From positions 6,242,655-6,306,654 of the forward strand of contig OX422184.1 of assembly GCA_949130485.1 (NCBI GenBank): a stretch of DNA of 64,000 bases. The letters run 5' to 3'. The translations under genes and the position numbers were made by a program. The DNA is from Agelas oroides. Taxonomy: Eukaryota; Porifera; Demospongiae; Agelasida; Agelasidae. A model generated the notes under the pieces. It was not told where the DNA came from. It saw only the letters and a program-made list of their open reading frames with translations, and did not search any database. The stretch's first letter is position 1, and each line of letters opens with the position of its first letter. Positions 24,401 to 34,783 of the stretch are shown here, in pieces.

Positions 24401-24979
24401 TCATGGACAATGCGACAGGAATCAAAGTTGAGCTTCATAAAACGTGTGTCACGCCAAAGTAACTTCAAAAATGTCTGTAAAACTGCTGCGAGGAAACACC
24501 AGTTTTGGTTCTGTTCCAAACTAGTTTCACTGCCACATTTGCTATTACCGAATCTAGAAATAAGCCCTAAAGGTTATACAATATGTTTGGAGAATGAGTC
24601 GGATTATGTTCAAGTTGAATTCCTAAGAATCATTCCCTCCTTGACTCCAGTAAGCAATGTAAGGCATCCTAAATGGGTGAAGCTACAAAGTTCTCACTTT
24701 ACGGTGGGTGTATTTGTCCATATTGAGCATGACCCAATTCACCCTATTTTTGGAAAGGTATTTGACATTGCTGTACTCGATGAAACAATGATCTTCTCTG
24801 TTAAAACTTATATTGGATCATGCTTCTGTACACATTACAACAGTTTTGTAATTAAAGCAAAGGGTGAAGTTAGAGTTGTGGACGTACATACATTGGCTGA
24901 CCATAGGCCACTACATGCACGACAAAACTTTGATGGAATTGACAAAGATCTGTACATATCACTACCTTACATTAGCTAA
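21411..24979 (+). CDS. CACTA-type (Tnp2-like, CMC superfamily) transposase with N-terminal C2H2 fingers
   Basis: Two exons, 21411-22052 (donor GTAAGT) and 23111-24979 (acceptor CTCACAG), join in phase 0 to give 836 residues. Residues 9-30 (C9, C12, H25, H30) and 40-63 (C40, C45, H58, H62) look like C2H2 zinc fingers. The body has the CMC signatures: C-x2-C at 421-424 (CRSC), D-x2-H at 492-495 (DIMH, in the context DIMHDLFEGIVP) and a glutamate at about 651 in WTMRQESKLSFIKR. Candidate first acidic residues are D306 (YYDELEVANPLGS) and D400. No stop or frameshift interrupts the frame, so the enzyme may be active. It is expected to cut and rejoin the element ends in the nucleus. The exact catalytic triad is inferred from family knowledge. 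The second Met (ATG at 21417) is an alternative start. Confidence 0.85.
22270..22598. mobile_element. Inverted-repeat insert in the transposase intron carrying an antisense copy of exon 1
   Basis: Perfect 32-bp inverted arms (22270-22301 and 22567-22598, starting AATATAGCTGCTCTGTCC) bound a 329-bp segment. Directly inside the left arm, 22302 to about 22379 is the reverse complement of exon 1 bases 21413-21489 with about three substitutions. The insert therefore captured the start of the transposase coding region in antisense. A nascent pre-mRNA could pair exon 1 with this intron segment. Confidence 0.8.
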
Positions 24980-25289
24980 ACACCATGCACCCTGTCTGTT
25001 ATTGAATGTTTTTGTTTCTGTACTTGTACAGAGTGAATTATTGAAATGTTTTTGGATTACAAAACTTCTCAATAATGAAGTATATAGGCTTTTGGGATAC
25101 ATCACTCATCTCCTCATAGCTTTGCTGACATCACATTCCATTGCATGGGTCAAAGTCCTGCAGGTGAGATAGAATAGATAAAACTCTAGCCATGTTCCTA
25201 GGCCTAATTCCTTAAAGTGCACAAAATATTGTATATATAAGTGATCAAAAACTGCATGGACAGTTGGAAAACTTGGGAATGAGGCTATA

Positions 25290-25786
25290 ATGATAAAAGG
25301 ATAATTTCTAGCCCAAAGTAGCAGAAATAAATGAGTTAAAATGACCGGAGACTAGAATTGATTTCCACTATATTGGGGTCTTTAGTCAATCAAAGTGTAA
25401 CTTTACCTACAACCATAATTGGTTACTTCAAACTCCAGTCTTATAGAACAACCATTTCTTATTTGGTTCAACCAACCTTTAGTTAAAACTATCAACTCTG
25501 TCAGAATTTATCTACACTGGTTAATTCAAATCATACATAATTAGAAAATTGACTACTATTTATTGGTTTTATTAACATGGTTATATTATGTTATTTTCAA
25601 ATACAGCTGTTAACGGTAGAAACTACAACGTCTTTGTAGGTTCAAATAATATTTAGTTAAAATAGCAATTTTAGGCAAAATTACTCGCCTTGATTAATTC
25701 AAAACAGCTGTATGTAACATCAACATCATAATATTCAGGTAAGATTCACCATAAAATGTTGAATTAACTGGTCATTTTTTGTAGTG
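25290..25786. repeat. Right subterminal zone and terminus of the 17-kb transposon
   Basis: AT-rich, with many variants of GGTTAATTCAAA and TTTAGTTAAA. It contains AAATAATATTTAGTTAAA, shared with the left zone, and ends TTTTTTGTAGTG at 25775-25786, directly before TAGCTACATTAG of the interrupted 125-bp repeat. Confidence 0.75.
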
Positions 25787-26045
25787 TAGCTACATTAGTT
25801 GATGACAAGTGAAAGTACATTGTCCTGAACTACAAGTTCAGTAGACCACACATCCAGCCTGTAAACAAATGTTCTGATAGCCTATAAAAGAAGCAACTGA
25901 CCCCTAGCTACATTAGTTGATGACAAGTGAAAGTACATTATCCAACCTCTGAACTACAAGTTCAGTAGACCACACATCCAGCCTGTAAACAAATGTACTG
26001 ATAGCCTATAAAAGAAGCAACTGATACACTAGCTACATTAGTTGA
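25787..26045 (+). promoter_or_regulatory. 125-bp TATA-bearing promoter repeats, right group
   Basis: The tail of an interrupted unit is followed by a slightly shortened unit (25801-25918), a full unit (25919-26043) and the first bases of another that runs into the collagen-like gene. TATAAAAG at 26007-26014 is 84 bases upstream of the ATG at 26098. It would place transcription start near 26040 with a short 5' UTR. Another TATAAAAG lies in the unit before. Confidence 0.7.
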
Positions 26046-26097
26046 TGAGAGCTGCAAGTACACCAACAACAAAGGAACAAAGGAGAATTTTGCAGAG

Positions 26098-27918
26098 ATG
26101 TACCTCAGGCTGGCCATTGTGCTACTTTCTGCATTCTACATCAGTACAGCTGCTGGTATGCCATATCTTGCTTAGAAATGCACAGACTAGCATTCATAAA
26201 GTAAAATGTTTTCAGCTGATCATTATCTTTCAGGAGCACAGCTAGGATTTTCACAGGAGGCAATGAGATGCATGACTGTATAAAGCATGTGGTAAAATTT
26301 TTGGGTTAATTACACTATATATTGTCAAGCGTCAACTCCACTTTGTGGGCAATGATCACTTGCAGTTACTTGCGGTGTCCCTCATCTTTTCACAGCCATG
26401 AAGTAACTTGTAGCTATTTGAGCACACATCCTCTACTGTCTTTTTCCTACAAATTATGAGTCTTACAGTGTGCCCAAACAAAAGACTAACTAATAAATTT
26501 TTTTAAAAAACTTAAGTGTGACACCAAAAAAATCAATTTAAAAGAGTGCAAGGATTGATAGTCATGTTCAGATAGTGCATTCCACAGAGCAATCATGGGA
26601 GGGGGGTCTGGTAATAATTCAACACCAATTCATGGAGCTAGGTGAGAAGGTCTATTCATGGTGGAACTATGTGTTAAACCCATGTCTTGAATAGCCCTTG
26701 AATCCTGAGGGTGAACAACAAGCCAGATATAGTAATGCAGTATGCCTATTAAAGAATCACTGTCACCTAATGCACCTATCAATGGTATGCTCCACCTTGC
26801 ACACCTGGGGTAGATGTTTGAAGGAGGGGGATTTACCATTGGAATCTTCCCGAGGGGTTGGTACTTAGTCAGGATTGTCCCAATCCACTCAAATGGCATA
26901 CACATTCTCTTTCGTTGTGTTAAATGTCTTTGGAAACTCTTTAGTTCCACAAACACACATATCTCTTTGTCACGCACTGTGTATAACGGGGAGATGTGGG
27001 GTATTTGTAAGGGATATGTAGGCAGATGGTATGCAGGTTTATGCCCCAGGTATGGAGGCTTGTTCCATTAGGATATGCCAGATATTGTAGGTAGGGCATA
27101 CCACTGATAGGCGCATAAAACCAACAAAATTGTGCTCCTTTTGATCAAAAGACACCATTATCACTCTTTATTGTACTAGTTCCTGATAATGCAAACAGTT
27201 CAACTAACTACTACACTGTCACTGTGTTAAAATACAGTCTAAGGGATGAAATTTTGGTGAGGGTGGCCATTTAACAATTTGAAATTAGAGTCCTTTGAAT
27301 TGAGATATAATATGTACTGCACGCACACATATAGGATCAACAGGTCCCACTGCTGGTGGTGCAGTGTACACCAGGTGGGGGAGGACCACATGTCCTACCA
27401 CTTCCGGAACACAGCTACTGTATGCTGGAAGGGCAGCCGGGAGTTTATGGAATGATAGAGGAGGTGGAGCAAATTACCTCTGTGTACCAGAACAGCCGCA
27501 GTACTTGAGTTACACTTCTGGAACACAGAGTGGACGAGCATACCTGTATGGAGCTGAGTATGAGACCGGAGGTTCTCATTCTGGGGATAATGGACCGTTT
27601 CACTCTGTTGCTGAACATAATGTTCCATGTGCAGTGTGCTACACTTCAACGCGAGGGACCGTTGTGATGATCCCTGCACGATACACCTGCCCATCATCCT
27701 GGACCAGGGAGTACTATGGATATCTCATGGCAAACTTCTGGGCCCATCAACGTACAATGTTTGAATGTGTAGACCGATTTCCACAGACAGTACCTGGTAG
27801 TATAGCAGACAGAGATGGAGCCTCATTTTACCACACTGAAGTGAAGTGCAACCGTGGGATTCCATGTTTACCATATGTTGCACAGAAAGAAGTCACATGT
27901 GTAGTGTGCACTAAGTAA
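26098..27918 (+). CDS. Short-chain collagen C4-like secreted protein
   Basis: Exon 1 is 26098-26155 (donor GTATGC) and exon 2 is 27335-27918 (acceptor ATATAG). The phase-1 join gives 213 residues. MYLRLAIVLLSAFYISTAA is a clear signal peptide. Mature residues from about 20 start GSTGPTAGGAVYTRWGRTTCP and continue with GGGANYLCVPEQPQY, AEHNVPCAVCY, IPARYTCPSSW, ECVDRFPQTVPGS and a terminal CVVC. This is the Cys-rich globular domain I recognise from sponge short-chain (spongin-like) collagen C4 proteins and their cnidarian relatives. Only a trace of Gly-X-Y is left, so either a collagenous exon in the 1179-bp intron was missed or this member lacks a triple helix. It is likely an extracellular matrix or surface protein. 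Confidence 0.75.
26510..26612 (-). pseudogene. LINE reverse-transcriptase C-terminal fragment in the collagen intron
   Basis: The minus strand reads MIALWNALSEHDYQSLHSFK, which matches the usual C-terminal pattern of CR1/jockey-type reverse transcriptases (W-N-x-L-P followed by a SLxSFK stretch). It is short and in antisense to the host gene. A truncated insertion is the simplest reading. Confidence 0.45.
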
Positions 27919-28506
27919 TTACTTGAACAATATAGCTACGAAAGACTTGTTCTCAACTTATTACAACTGCTATATGGTTGATAATGTAGCTATAGAGAAT
28001 GTAGTTATTTCCTTGATCTATTAATTTTGATGAATTTTCTGTTACGACTAGTAGTGACCCTCCATTGTTGTGTATTTCAACAACAGTTCTGTGTGTAGAC
28101 ATGTTTTTGATTAAGAATTTTGGCGAGTTCTTCAACATGATATATAATGGAAGTCTTAAGTTAGACATCTATAATTATAACTACACCTCATATGCAGACA
28201 AATGAAGTCTGCATGGGTATATCAGGAAGGTATCAAACTTTCTGCTTGAAAATAGTATGGTAGTACTACTTGCAACAATGCTACCATGTGTAATTTACAT
28301 GCGATAGAATATGCATGAACATTAATGCTACATCATTTTGGTGATGTATGATGTCACCATTACCATGGTGCATCACTTTGAATTACCAAATCATGATGAT
28401 GTCACTATAACTTTAACTTCACTAGCTTAACAAGGTAAATATGGTATATGACCCCTGCTGTTAGCTTTTAGTTTTTAGTTACTGTCACTTCTCTACATGG
28501 CATGTA
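27919..28506. other. 3' flank of the collagen-like gene; no gene seen
   Basis: AT-rich DNA up to the BEL/Pao insertion. No clear AATAAA signal is found close to the stop; AT-rich stretches around 27950-28160 may hold the 3' end. Several ATGATG/TGATGTC words occur near 28340-28400. Confidence 0.4.
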
Positions 28507-28511
28507 ATAAG

Positions 28512-28707
28512 TGTTGGTGTTCGGTCCTGCAGACTACGGTTCATGCAAACGTTCCACTTGTTGTTATTTGTGTAACCATGTGCCATTGCCCCATTTTTGT
28601 GATTTGCGCATGCTCAGTTGCTCTATGATAATGAAGTTTTGAGATGTACTGTGGCATGTTTGACTTAGCACTAGAATCCGTCGCAATCGAGAGGAAACAT
28701 GAATACA
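28512..28707 (+). repeat. 5' LTR of the BEL/Pao element
   Basis: Starts TGTTGGTGTTCGG and ends GAGGAAACATGAATACA. It differs from the 3' LTR at one position (ATCCG here, ATCGG there). Confidence 0.92.
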
Positions 28708-28710
28708 TGA

Positions 28711-28727
28711 TGGTCCTTCGAGCCGGA
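28711..28727 (+). other. Primer binding site for tRNA-Tyr
   Basis: TGGTCCTTCGAGCCGGA, three bases after the LTR, is the complement of the 3' end of animal tRNA-Tyr (including CCA) over 17 bases. Confidence 0.8.
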
Positions 28728-28864
28728 TAGTGTGAACTAACGTTGCATATCAGTTTTCTCTCGGTTCTCTCGTTGTTTGTCGTATCAAATCCGTCGTTTT
28801 CCGAACACGTGTTCCACAATTCTCACCCGACCCGTCTTCATCGTTTCTCGTTGTCGCTCCCACC

Positions 28865-29943
28865 ATGTCTACCGCTTCGGGTGTCAGAAAGAGAAGGGGC
28901 ACCGTTCACAGCTCCATAACTAGACTACTCAACCGCCTAGCTGCCTTAGAAGGCAAAGCAGCTGAACCCTCGACCTTTGACCTTGCGCAGGACATGGCCA
29001 AAAGACTTGGTGAACTTGACCAAGAATTCAGGAAGCATCATGACCAGCTCCTTGACCTCATCGATGAGACAGATGAGAGTGGCCTGGAGAGTGCACAGAA
29101 TGAACTGGACGCCCATGATGACATAATTGACGATGCCAACATGCGTATCCGGCAACTCCTGTCAATCAGTTCATCTTCTGCTAATTCACCCAAACGCAAG
29201 GTTCTCTCTCGTCAACAGTCACAGTTGGAGAAGGCTGTACAGTATAGAGGTCATCAGAGTCCTCCAGATTCATGGTCAGAAGGATAGCAGACAGTTCCTT
29301 CAGATCAGTTTTGTGGGCTTGAAGCCGCCCCTCGTAATGGCGAAAGATGCAAATGTCTGAAGTGCTGGTCAGATGTATGACAGCTTCACGAATAGCATTC
29401 CCGAGGTAGAAGTTTCCTACTGATCTGGATGCTCCTTTCCCGTAGAAACTGAGGTAATAGTTAATACAAAGTATATTATTTATTTAATGTTTACTTGGAA
29501 TTGCAGTTGAGGGTTGAAAAGCCAAATAGCAGTTGAAAGTTGGAATCACAGTTGAGCGTCAAAGTGCACTTGAGTCACTGATTTTTGAGTGTGACCTGAT
29601 GATCAAGAGGTTGGTTGTGCCTGATCCCCCAACGTCCGCTACTCCCCCTACAGCCTCAGACAGCAAGGGTGTCAAATTGCCCAAGCTGGAGACACCCACT
29701 TTTGATGGGAAACTAACCAACTGGATATCATTTTGGCAGCAGTTCGATGTTGCCATACACAGTCGGAGTGCCCTGTCTGATGTGGAGAAGCTTGCATACT
29801 TGCGCAACTCTCTCAAGGATGGGTCTGCCAAGGGGGTCATTGAAGGACTGTCAACGTCTGGCGAATTCTACGCTGAGGCCATCGAGACCCTAAAGGCACG
29901 ATACGATCGACTGCGGCTCATCCACCAGTCACTGTACGAATGA
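28865..29943 (+). pseudogene. BEL/Pao gag region, frames broken
   Basis: 28865-29287 is an N-terminal gag piece (140 codons, acidic coiled-coil-like, starting MSTASGVRKRRGTVHS). It ends in a stop, and about 245 bp of poorly coding DNA follows. 29533-29943 then resumes in another frame with a DUF1759-like stretch (PKLETPTFDGKLTNWISFW). A further frame change near 29930-29940 leads into the long pol frame. Gag should form the particle shell and bind RNA. As it stands it would be made only in pieces. Confidence 0.8.
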
Positions 29944-32900
29944 TTCTTGAGACTCCAAGCCTCAAGGAAGGTACTGGTCGTGAAATTCGTCGACTTCATG
30001 ACACAGTTCAACAACACTTGCGGGCCCTCAAGGCCATGGATTGTGAGCCCTCCGGCCCCTTCATCACCTCCATATTAGAGTTGAAGTTGGATGCCAGTAC
30101 CAATTTCGAATGGCAAAAGTTCAACCAAGACCTCCCTGGCTACCCTCACTATGGGAAGCTGCTTGAGTTTTTGAACCTTCGAGCGCAAGCATCTGAGGCT
30201 TCCACCAATGATGTGAAGAAGAACCTGCCTCGTTGTGATGACCGTTTGAAGAAAGGAGTGAACAGGCAGATCGCTTCATTTACGGCTAACACCTCTGATC
30301 CCTCATTCCCCAGTTGTAGTCTGTGCAAGACAGAGAAGCACTCTCTCTTCGCTTGTCCACAGTTCAAGACTCTCACACATGAAAAGAGAATGTCTGCCGT
30401 GAAGTCCAACGACCTTTGTGTCAACTGTCTACGTCCTGGACATTTTGTGAAGCAGTGTCGATCTAGCAACCGTTGTCGCAAGTGTCAAAAATCACATCAC
30501 ACCCTTCTGCACGTCGACCAGAGTAATGACACTCCCCCTTCCCCTGCTCCGAGTGTGAATTTGACGTCCAACGCCAGTCCTGAGACCACTCCTGGTTCTC
30601 TACTCATGACCTGTCGTGTAGTGTCGCGAGGGCCCGATGGTTCCTCCATTGAGTCACGAGCTCTCCTGGACTCTGCATCCTCCATCTCATTTGTTTCGGA
30701 GCGTCTGGCTCAGGCTCTACGTCTCCCACGATTTCGTCGAGATGCCAAGATACATGGTGTCGCTGGTCTCTCACATGACTATCATAGTCAGTCTTTCACT
30801 AACCTTGTTGTTTCTCCCGTGCAGGAATCCACCAAGGAGATCAATGTGAATGCAGTCATCGTTCCCCGAGTGACGTGTGATCTACCCAGTCAACCTGTTC
30901 CGTTCAAAACTGAGTGGAGCCACCTGGCAGATCTCGCACTTGCAGATCCAGACTTTGGTCGACCAGGCAAGATTGATCTACTCCTGGGCGTGGAAGTATT
31001 CTCTGAGGTTGTGCATCAGGGCCGGCAGTCTGGGATGTCTGGCTCACCATCAGCGTTTGAGACTGACTTCGGCTGGGTTCTTGCTGGTGAGACTAGCATG
31101 CATTTCTCTCACTTGTCACTCCTCACACACCACACTACCATTAACATTGGTGATGATCTGTTGCGCAAGTTTTGGGAGATTGAGGAACAACCCTCTGAAT
31201 ACTCCAGTCTATCCCCTGAGGAACGGTCCGTTGTAGAACAATTCCAGAAGCACCATTCCCGTGCTAGCGATGGTCGTTTCATTGTTCCCCTGCCTAAGAA
31301 ACCTCAGATGAAGCCTCTTGGTGAATCTCACTTGCAGGCAGTGAGAAGACACAAGTCTCTGGAAAGAGCTTTGCGTTCCAGAGGAGCATATGATGACTTC
31401 CACTTGGTGATGGAGGAATACTTCGAGAAGGACCATGCGGAATTGGTACCTGCAGACGAGCTCGAGAAGCCAACATCGGAAGTATTCTATTTACCCATGC
31501 ATGCTGTTTACAAGGAATCAAGCAACACAACCAAAGTACGTGCGGTATTCGATGCATCGGCACCCTCCTCATCTGGCGTCTCTCTCAACGACAAGTTACT
31601 GGTTGGTCCTACTGTCCACTCTTCCCTTGTGGATGTATTGATCCGTTTTTGTCTGAACCGCATCGCCCTCACCACAGATGTCAGTCGCATGTACCAGATG
31701 GTTCTCTTGGAGGAGTCTGACAAGGATCTTCACAGATTTGTGTGGAGAAGAGATGCATCTGAACCACTCCGTGATTATCGTATGACACGAGTCACATTTG
31801 GTGTTGCTGCCTCCTCGTTTGCGGCTAACATGGCTATCAAACAGAATGCCGCTGACTTCTCCCTTGAATTCCCCGCTGCTGCAAAAGCCGTCAATGAGTC
31901 CTTTTATGTGGACGATGGGCTGGTTGGCACAGACTCCATTGAGGGAGCGATCTCCCTACAGCGTCAGCTCCAGGAACTATTTGCTCGTGGTGGCTTCACT
32001 TTGCGAAAGTGGAATTGCAGCAGCCCTGCTGTATTGGAGCTCATACCAGAGGAGCTCAAGGGCACTCAATCCCTCTGTACACTGCCTGACGATGATGGAT
32101 ACACCAAGACCCTTGGAGTAGAGTGGAACACAGTGATGGATCACTTCCGTCTCAAAGTCGCAGAACTCCCTCCTATTGATAGTGTCACAAAACGTTTCCT
32201 GATCTCAGATGTCGCGAAAACCTTTGACGTTTTGGGATGGTTTTCCCCCTGCACCATCAAGATGAAGATCCTCTTTCAACAGCTATGGGAGATGAAAGTG
32301 AGTTGGGATGATGAGGTACCAGATCCGGTGCGTGATGCCTGGTTGAGATGGCGATCTGAAATGAGTATGCTCACTACGAAGTACATACCTCGCTGCTACT
32401 ATGACAAGAGAACATCTGTGGCTTCTATGGAACTCCATGGTTTCTCGGATGCATCCGAGCAAGCGTACGCAGCTGTTGTCTATCTTCGAATGGAGTGCAC
32501 TGATGGCAGTACACAAGTTGCACTTGTCTCGTCAAAGACGAAGGTCGCGCCTATCAAAAGGCTCACCATCCCGCGTCTGGAGCTATGTGGAGCTCAGCTT
32601 CTTGCTCAGCTTCTACATCATGTACGACTCGTTCTTGACATACCCCTGAACCGGTCCTACGCATGGACTGACAGCACTATTGTGCTATGTTGGCTTGTGA
32701 GAAGTCCAAAGCGCTTCAAGACATACGTTGGCAATAGGGTCTCCAACATTGTGGAACTCCTTGGACCTGAACACTGGCGTCATGTGAATGGTATGGACAA
32801 CCCGGCAGATTGTGCTTCCAGGGGTTTATTTCCATCTGAGCTCATTGACCACAACCTCTGGTGGGAGGGCCCTGATTGGCTCAAGCTCCCTTCCTCGCAC

Positions 32901-34487
32901 TGGCTTGCTCAATCTCAAGTTCCTGAAGCAGTATTAGTTCCAGAGGAGGAGAGGGAAGTCTCTCTTGTAGCGCTAGTACAATCAGTGGAGCCACTCATTC
33001 CATTTGATCGATTCTCCACTTTTTCTCACTTGAAGAGAGTTACTGCTTGGATCATGCGATTCATCAAGAATTGTCGTACAAAGGCAAGCTCTGAGTCACA
33101 CTTGAGTGTTCTGGAGTTACAGAAAGCAGAGATCTACTGGTTGGTGCTCGCCCAAAGACAACATTTCATGAAAGAGATAGCATACATCAAGAAAGGCCGT
33201 CAACTCCACAAATCAAGTCCCCTGATCCCTCTTCACCCCTTCCTAGATGCAGAGGATCTCATCCGTGTTGGTGGACGAGAACAGAATTCCAACAGAGCGT
33301 ATTCCACTCAACACCCCATCATTTTGTATGGTGGGCACCCCATCACTCGTCTCATTATTTTCTCTGAGCATCTCAGACTGCTTCACGCAGGTCCTACTCT
33401 CCTCTCATGATCATTGAACCGTCGCTTCCACATCATAGGTGGGCGCAAGATCATCCGGTCTGTTACCCATGCCTGTGTGACGTGTCGTCGCCATGCTGCC
33501 AAGCCACAAAGTCAGATGATGGGACAAGTCCCCACTGAACGTGTCACGCCAGATCTCGTCTTTGACAGAGTTGGTGTGGACTATGCCGGACCACTGCAGC
33601 TGAAGCTAGGGTCCACGCGTAAGCCAGTCATTGTCAAGTCATATGTGTGCGTGTTTGTTTCATTGTCTGTTCGAGCAGTGCATTTGGAACTTGTATCTGA
33701 TCTGAGCACAGACGCATTTATCGCATGCCTGCGACGATTCATTTCCCGGCGAGGAAAGCCTACCCTTATTTGGAGCGATCATGGCACAAACTTTGTTGGT
33801 GCTACTAGTGAGATCAAGGAACTGGTGAAGTTTCTTGAATCTCAGAAAGCACAAGGAGAAATCTCCTCATTTTGTTCTGTCCAAAATATACAATGGCGAT
33901 TCATCCCAGAGCATGCACCACATTTTGGTGGGTTATGGGAGGCTGCTGTGAAAAGCTTCAAGTCACATCTATGACGAGTTGTCGGCAATGTAAAGCTGAC
34001 GTTCGAAGAACTGACAACGGTGCTATCACAAATTGAGGCTTGCCTCAACAGCCGGCCTCTTGTCGCTCTCCCTCTTGCTGACGATGGAGTAGAGGCCCTG
34101 ACGCCTGGTCACTTCCTTGTAGGAAGACCGCTGGAAGCACTGCCAGATCCAGCACTTGCATATCGGTCCATCTCGATCCTCTCCCGTTGGCACTTGTGTC
34201 AAGCACTCGTTCGTCACCTCTGGCAACGCTGGTCAGCTGACTATTTGGACACCTTCAAGCGTGTTTCTAAGTGGCACAATCCATCGAGGAACTTGCATGT
34301 TGGTGACATTGTCATTCTCCGAGAAGACAACGTGATTCCAGCAAAGTGGCCTCTGGCTAGAGTGGTGACAGCTCACACCGGAAATGATGGACTGGTACGT
34401 GTTGTTTCCGTCAAAACCTCCACAGGCACGTATCGAAGACCTGTGACGAAGGTTGTGTTGCTACCTACTGAACCCTCATCTGCGTAA
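29940..34487 (+). pseudogene. BEL/Pao gag-pol polyprotein with two in-frame stops
   Basis: 29940-33410 is open for 1156 codons, then TGA (33408-33410). The same frame continues to a second TGA (33972-33974) and resumes to 34487. In order it encodes the gag C-terminus, Cys/His zinc knuckles (about residues 125-190), a protease site LLDSASS (about 240), a reverse transcriptase with YVDD (about 655), RNase H (FSDASEQAYAA about 834, AWTDSTIVLCW about 907), then after the first stop a Cys-rich integrase head, GVDYAGP, WSDHGTNF and GLWEAAVK as the acidic core blocks, and a DUF5641-like end. Protease has DSA where DTG/DSG is usual. The stops fall in the integrase, so protease, RT and RNase H may still be translated. 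Confidence 0.88.
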
Positions 34488-34582
34488 CTGTATGTTATTT
34501 GTATATTACCCACTTGATCACCCATTACACCTCATCATGTTAGTCATTTGTGTGTGAAAGACCCTGTCTTTGGCCGGCGGTA

Positions 34583-34778
34583 TGTTGGTGTTCGGTCCTG
34601 CAGACTACGGTTCATGCAAACGTTCCACTTGTTGTTATTTGTGTAACCATGTGCCATTGCCCCATTTTTGTGATTTGCGCATGCTCAGTTGCTCTATGAT
34701 AATGAAGTTTTGAGATGTACTGTGGCATGTTTGACTTAGCACTAGAATCGGTCGCAATCGAGAGGAAACATGAATACA
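34583..34778 (+). repeat. 3' LTR of the BEL/Pao element
   Basis: 196 bp, one difference from the 5' LTR, followed by the target copy ATAAG. The usual purine-rich tract before a 3' LTR is poor here: the preceding bases are GGCCGGCGGTA. Confidence 0.92.
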
Positions 34779-34783
34779 ATAAG

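Larger units (their letters stand above)
8503..25786. mobile_element. 17.3-kb CACTA-type (CMC) DNA transposon with transposase and SAM-domain genes
   Basis: The left end reads CACTGCAAAAAAA and the inverted right end CACTACAAAAAA. Removing the segment, and the later foldback with one copy of its CTACA duplication, rejoins the flanks as an intact 125-bp repeat unit. The shared flank is TAGCTA; because that is palindromic, the true duplication could be 6, 4 or 2 bp. Inside are a Tnp2-like transposase gene on the plus strand and a SAM/AT-hook gene on the minus strand, divergent from a 477-bp spacer. Both subterminal zones are AT-rich with repeated GTTAA-type words, and both contain AAATAATATTTAGTTAAA. 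Nested MITEs in introns and near the left end suggest it is not brand new. Ends, transposase class and empty-site reconstruction agree, so this call is strong. Confidence 0.85.
28507..34783 (+). mobile_element. BEL/Pao LTR retrotransposon, full-length but broken
   Basis: LTRs of 196 bp (28512-28707 and 34583-34778) differ at one base and have TG...CA ends. The target duplication is ATAAG (28507-28511, 34779-34783). A tRNA-Tyr primer site follows the 5' LTR. The gag-pol order is BEL/Pao: DUF1759-like gag, zinc knuckles, DUF1758-like protease, reverse transcriptase, RNase H, integrase and a DUF5641-like tail. It cannot make a full polyprotein from one frame: gag is split over two frames and pol has two in-frame TGA stops. 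No envelope gene is seen. The near-identical LTRs indicate recent insertion. Confidence 0.92.

Noticed and set aside
24864..25172. 102-codon frame after the transposase
   Set aside because: It overlaps the end of the transposase in another frame and continues into non-coding DNA.
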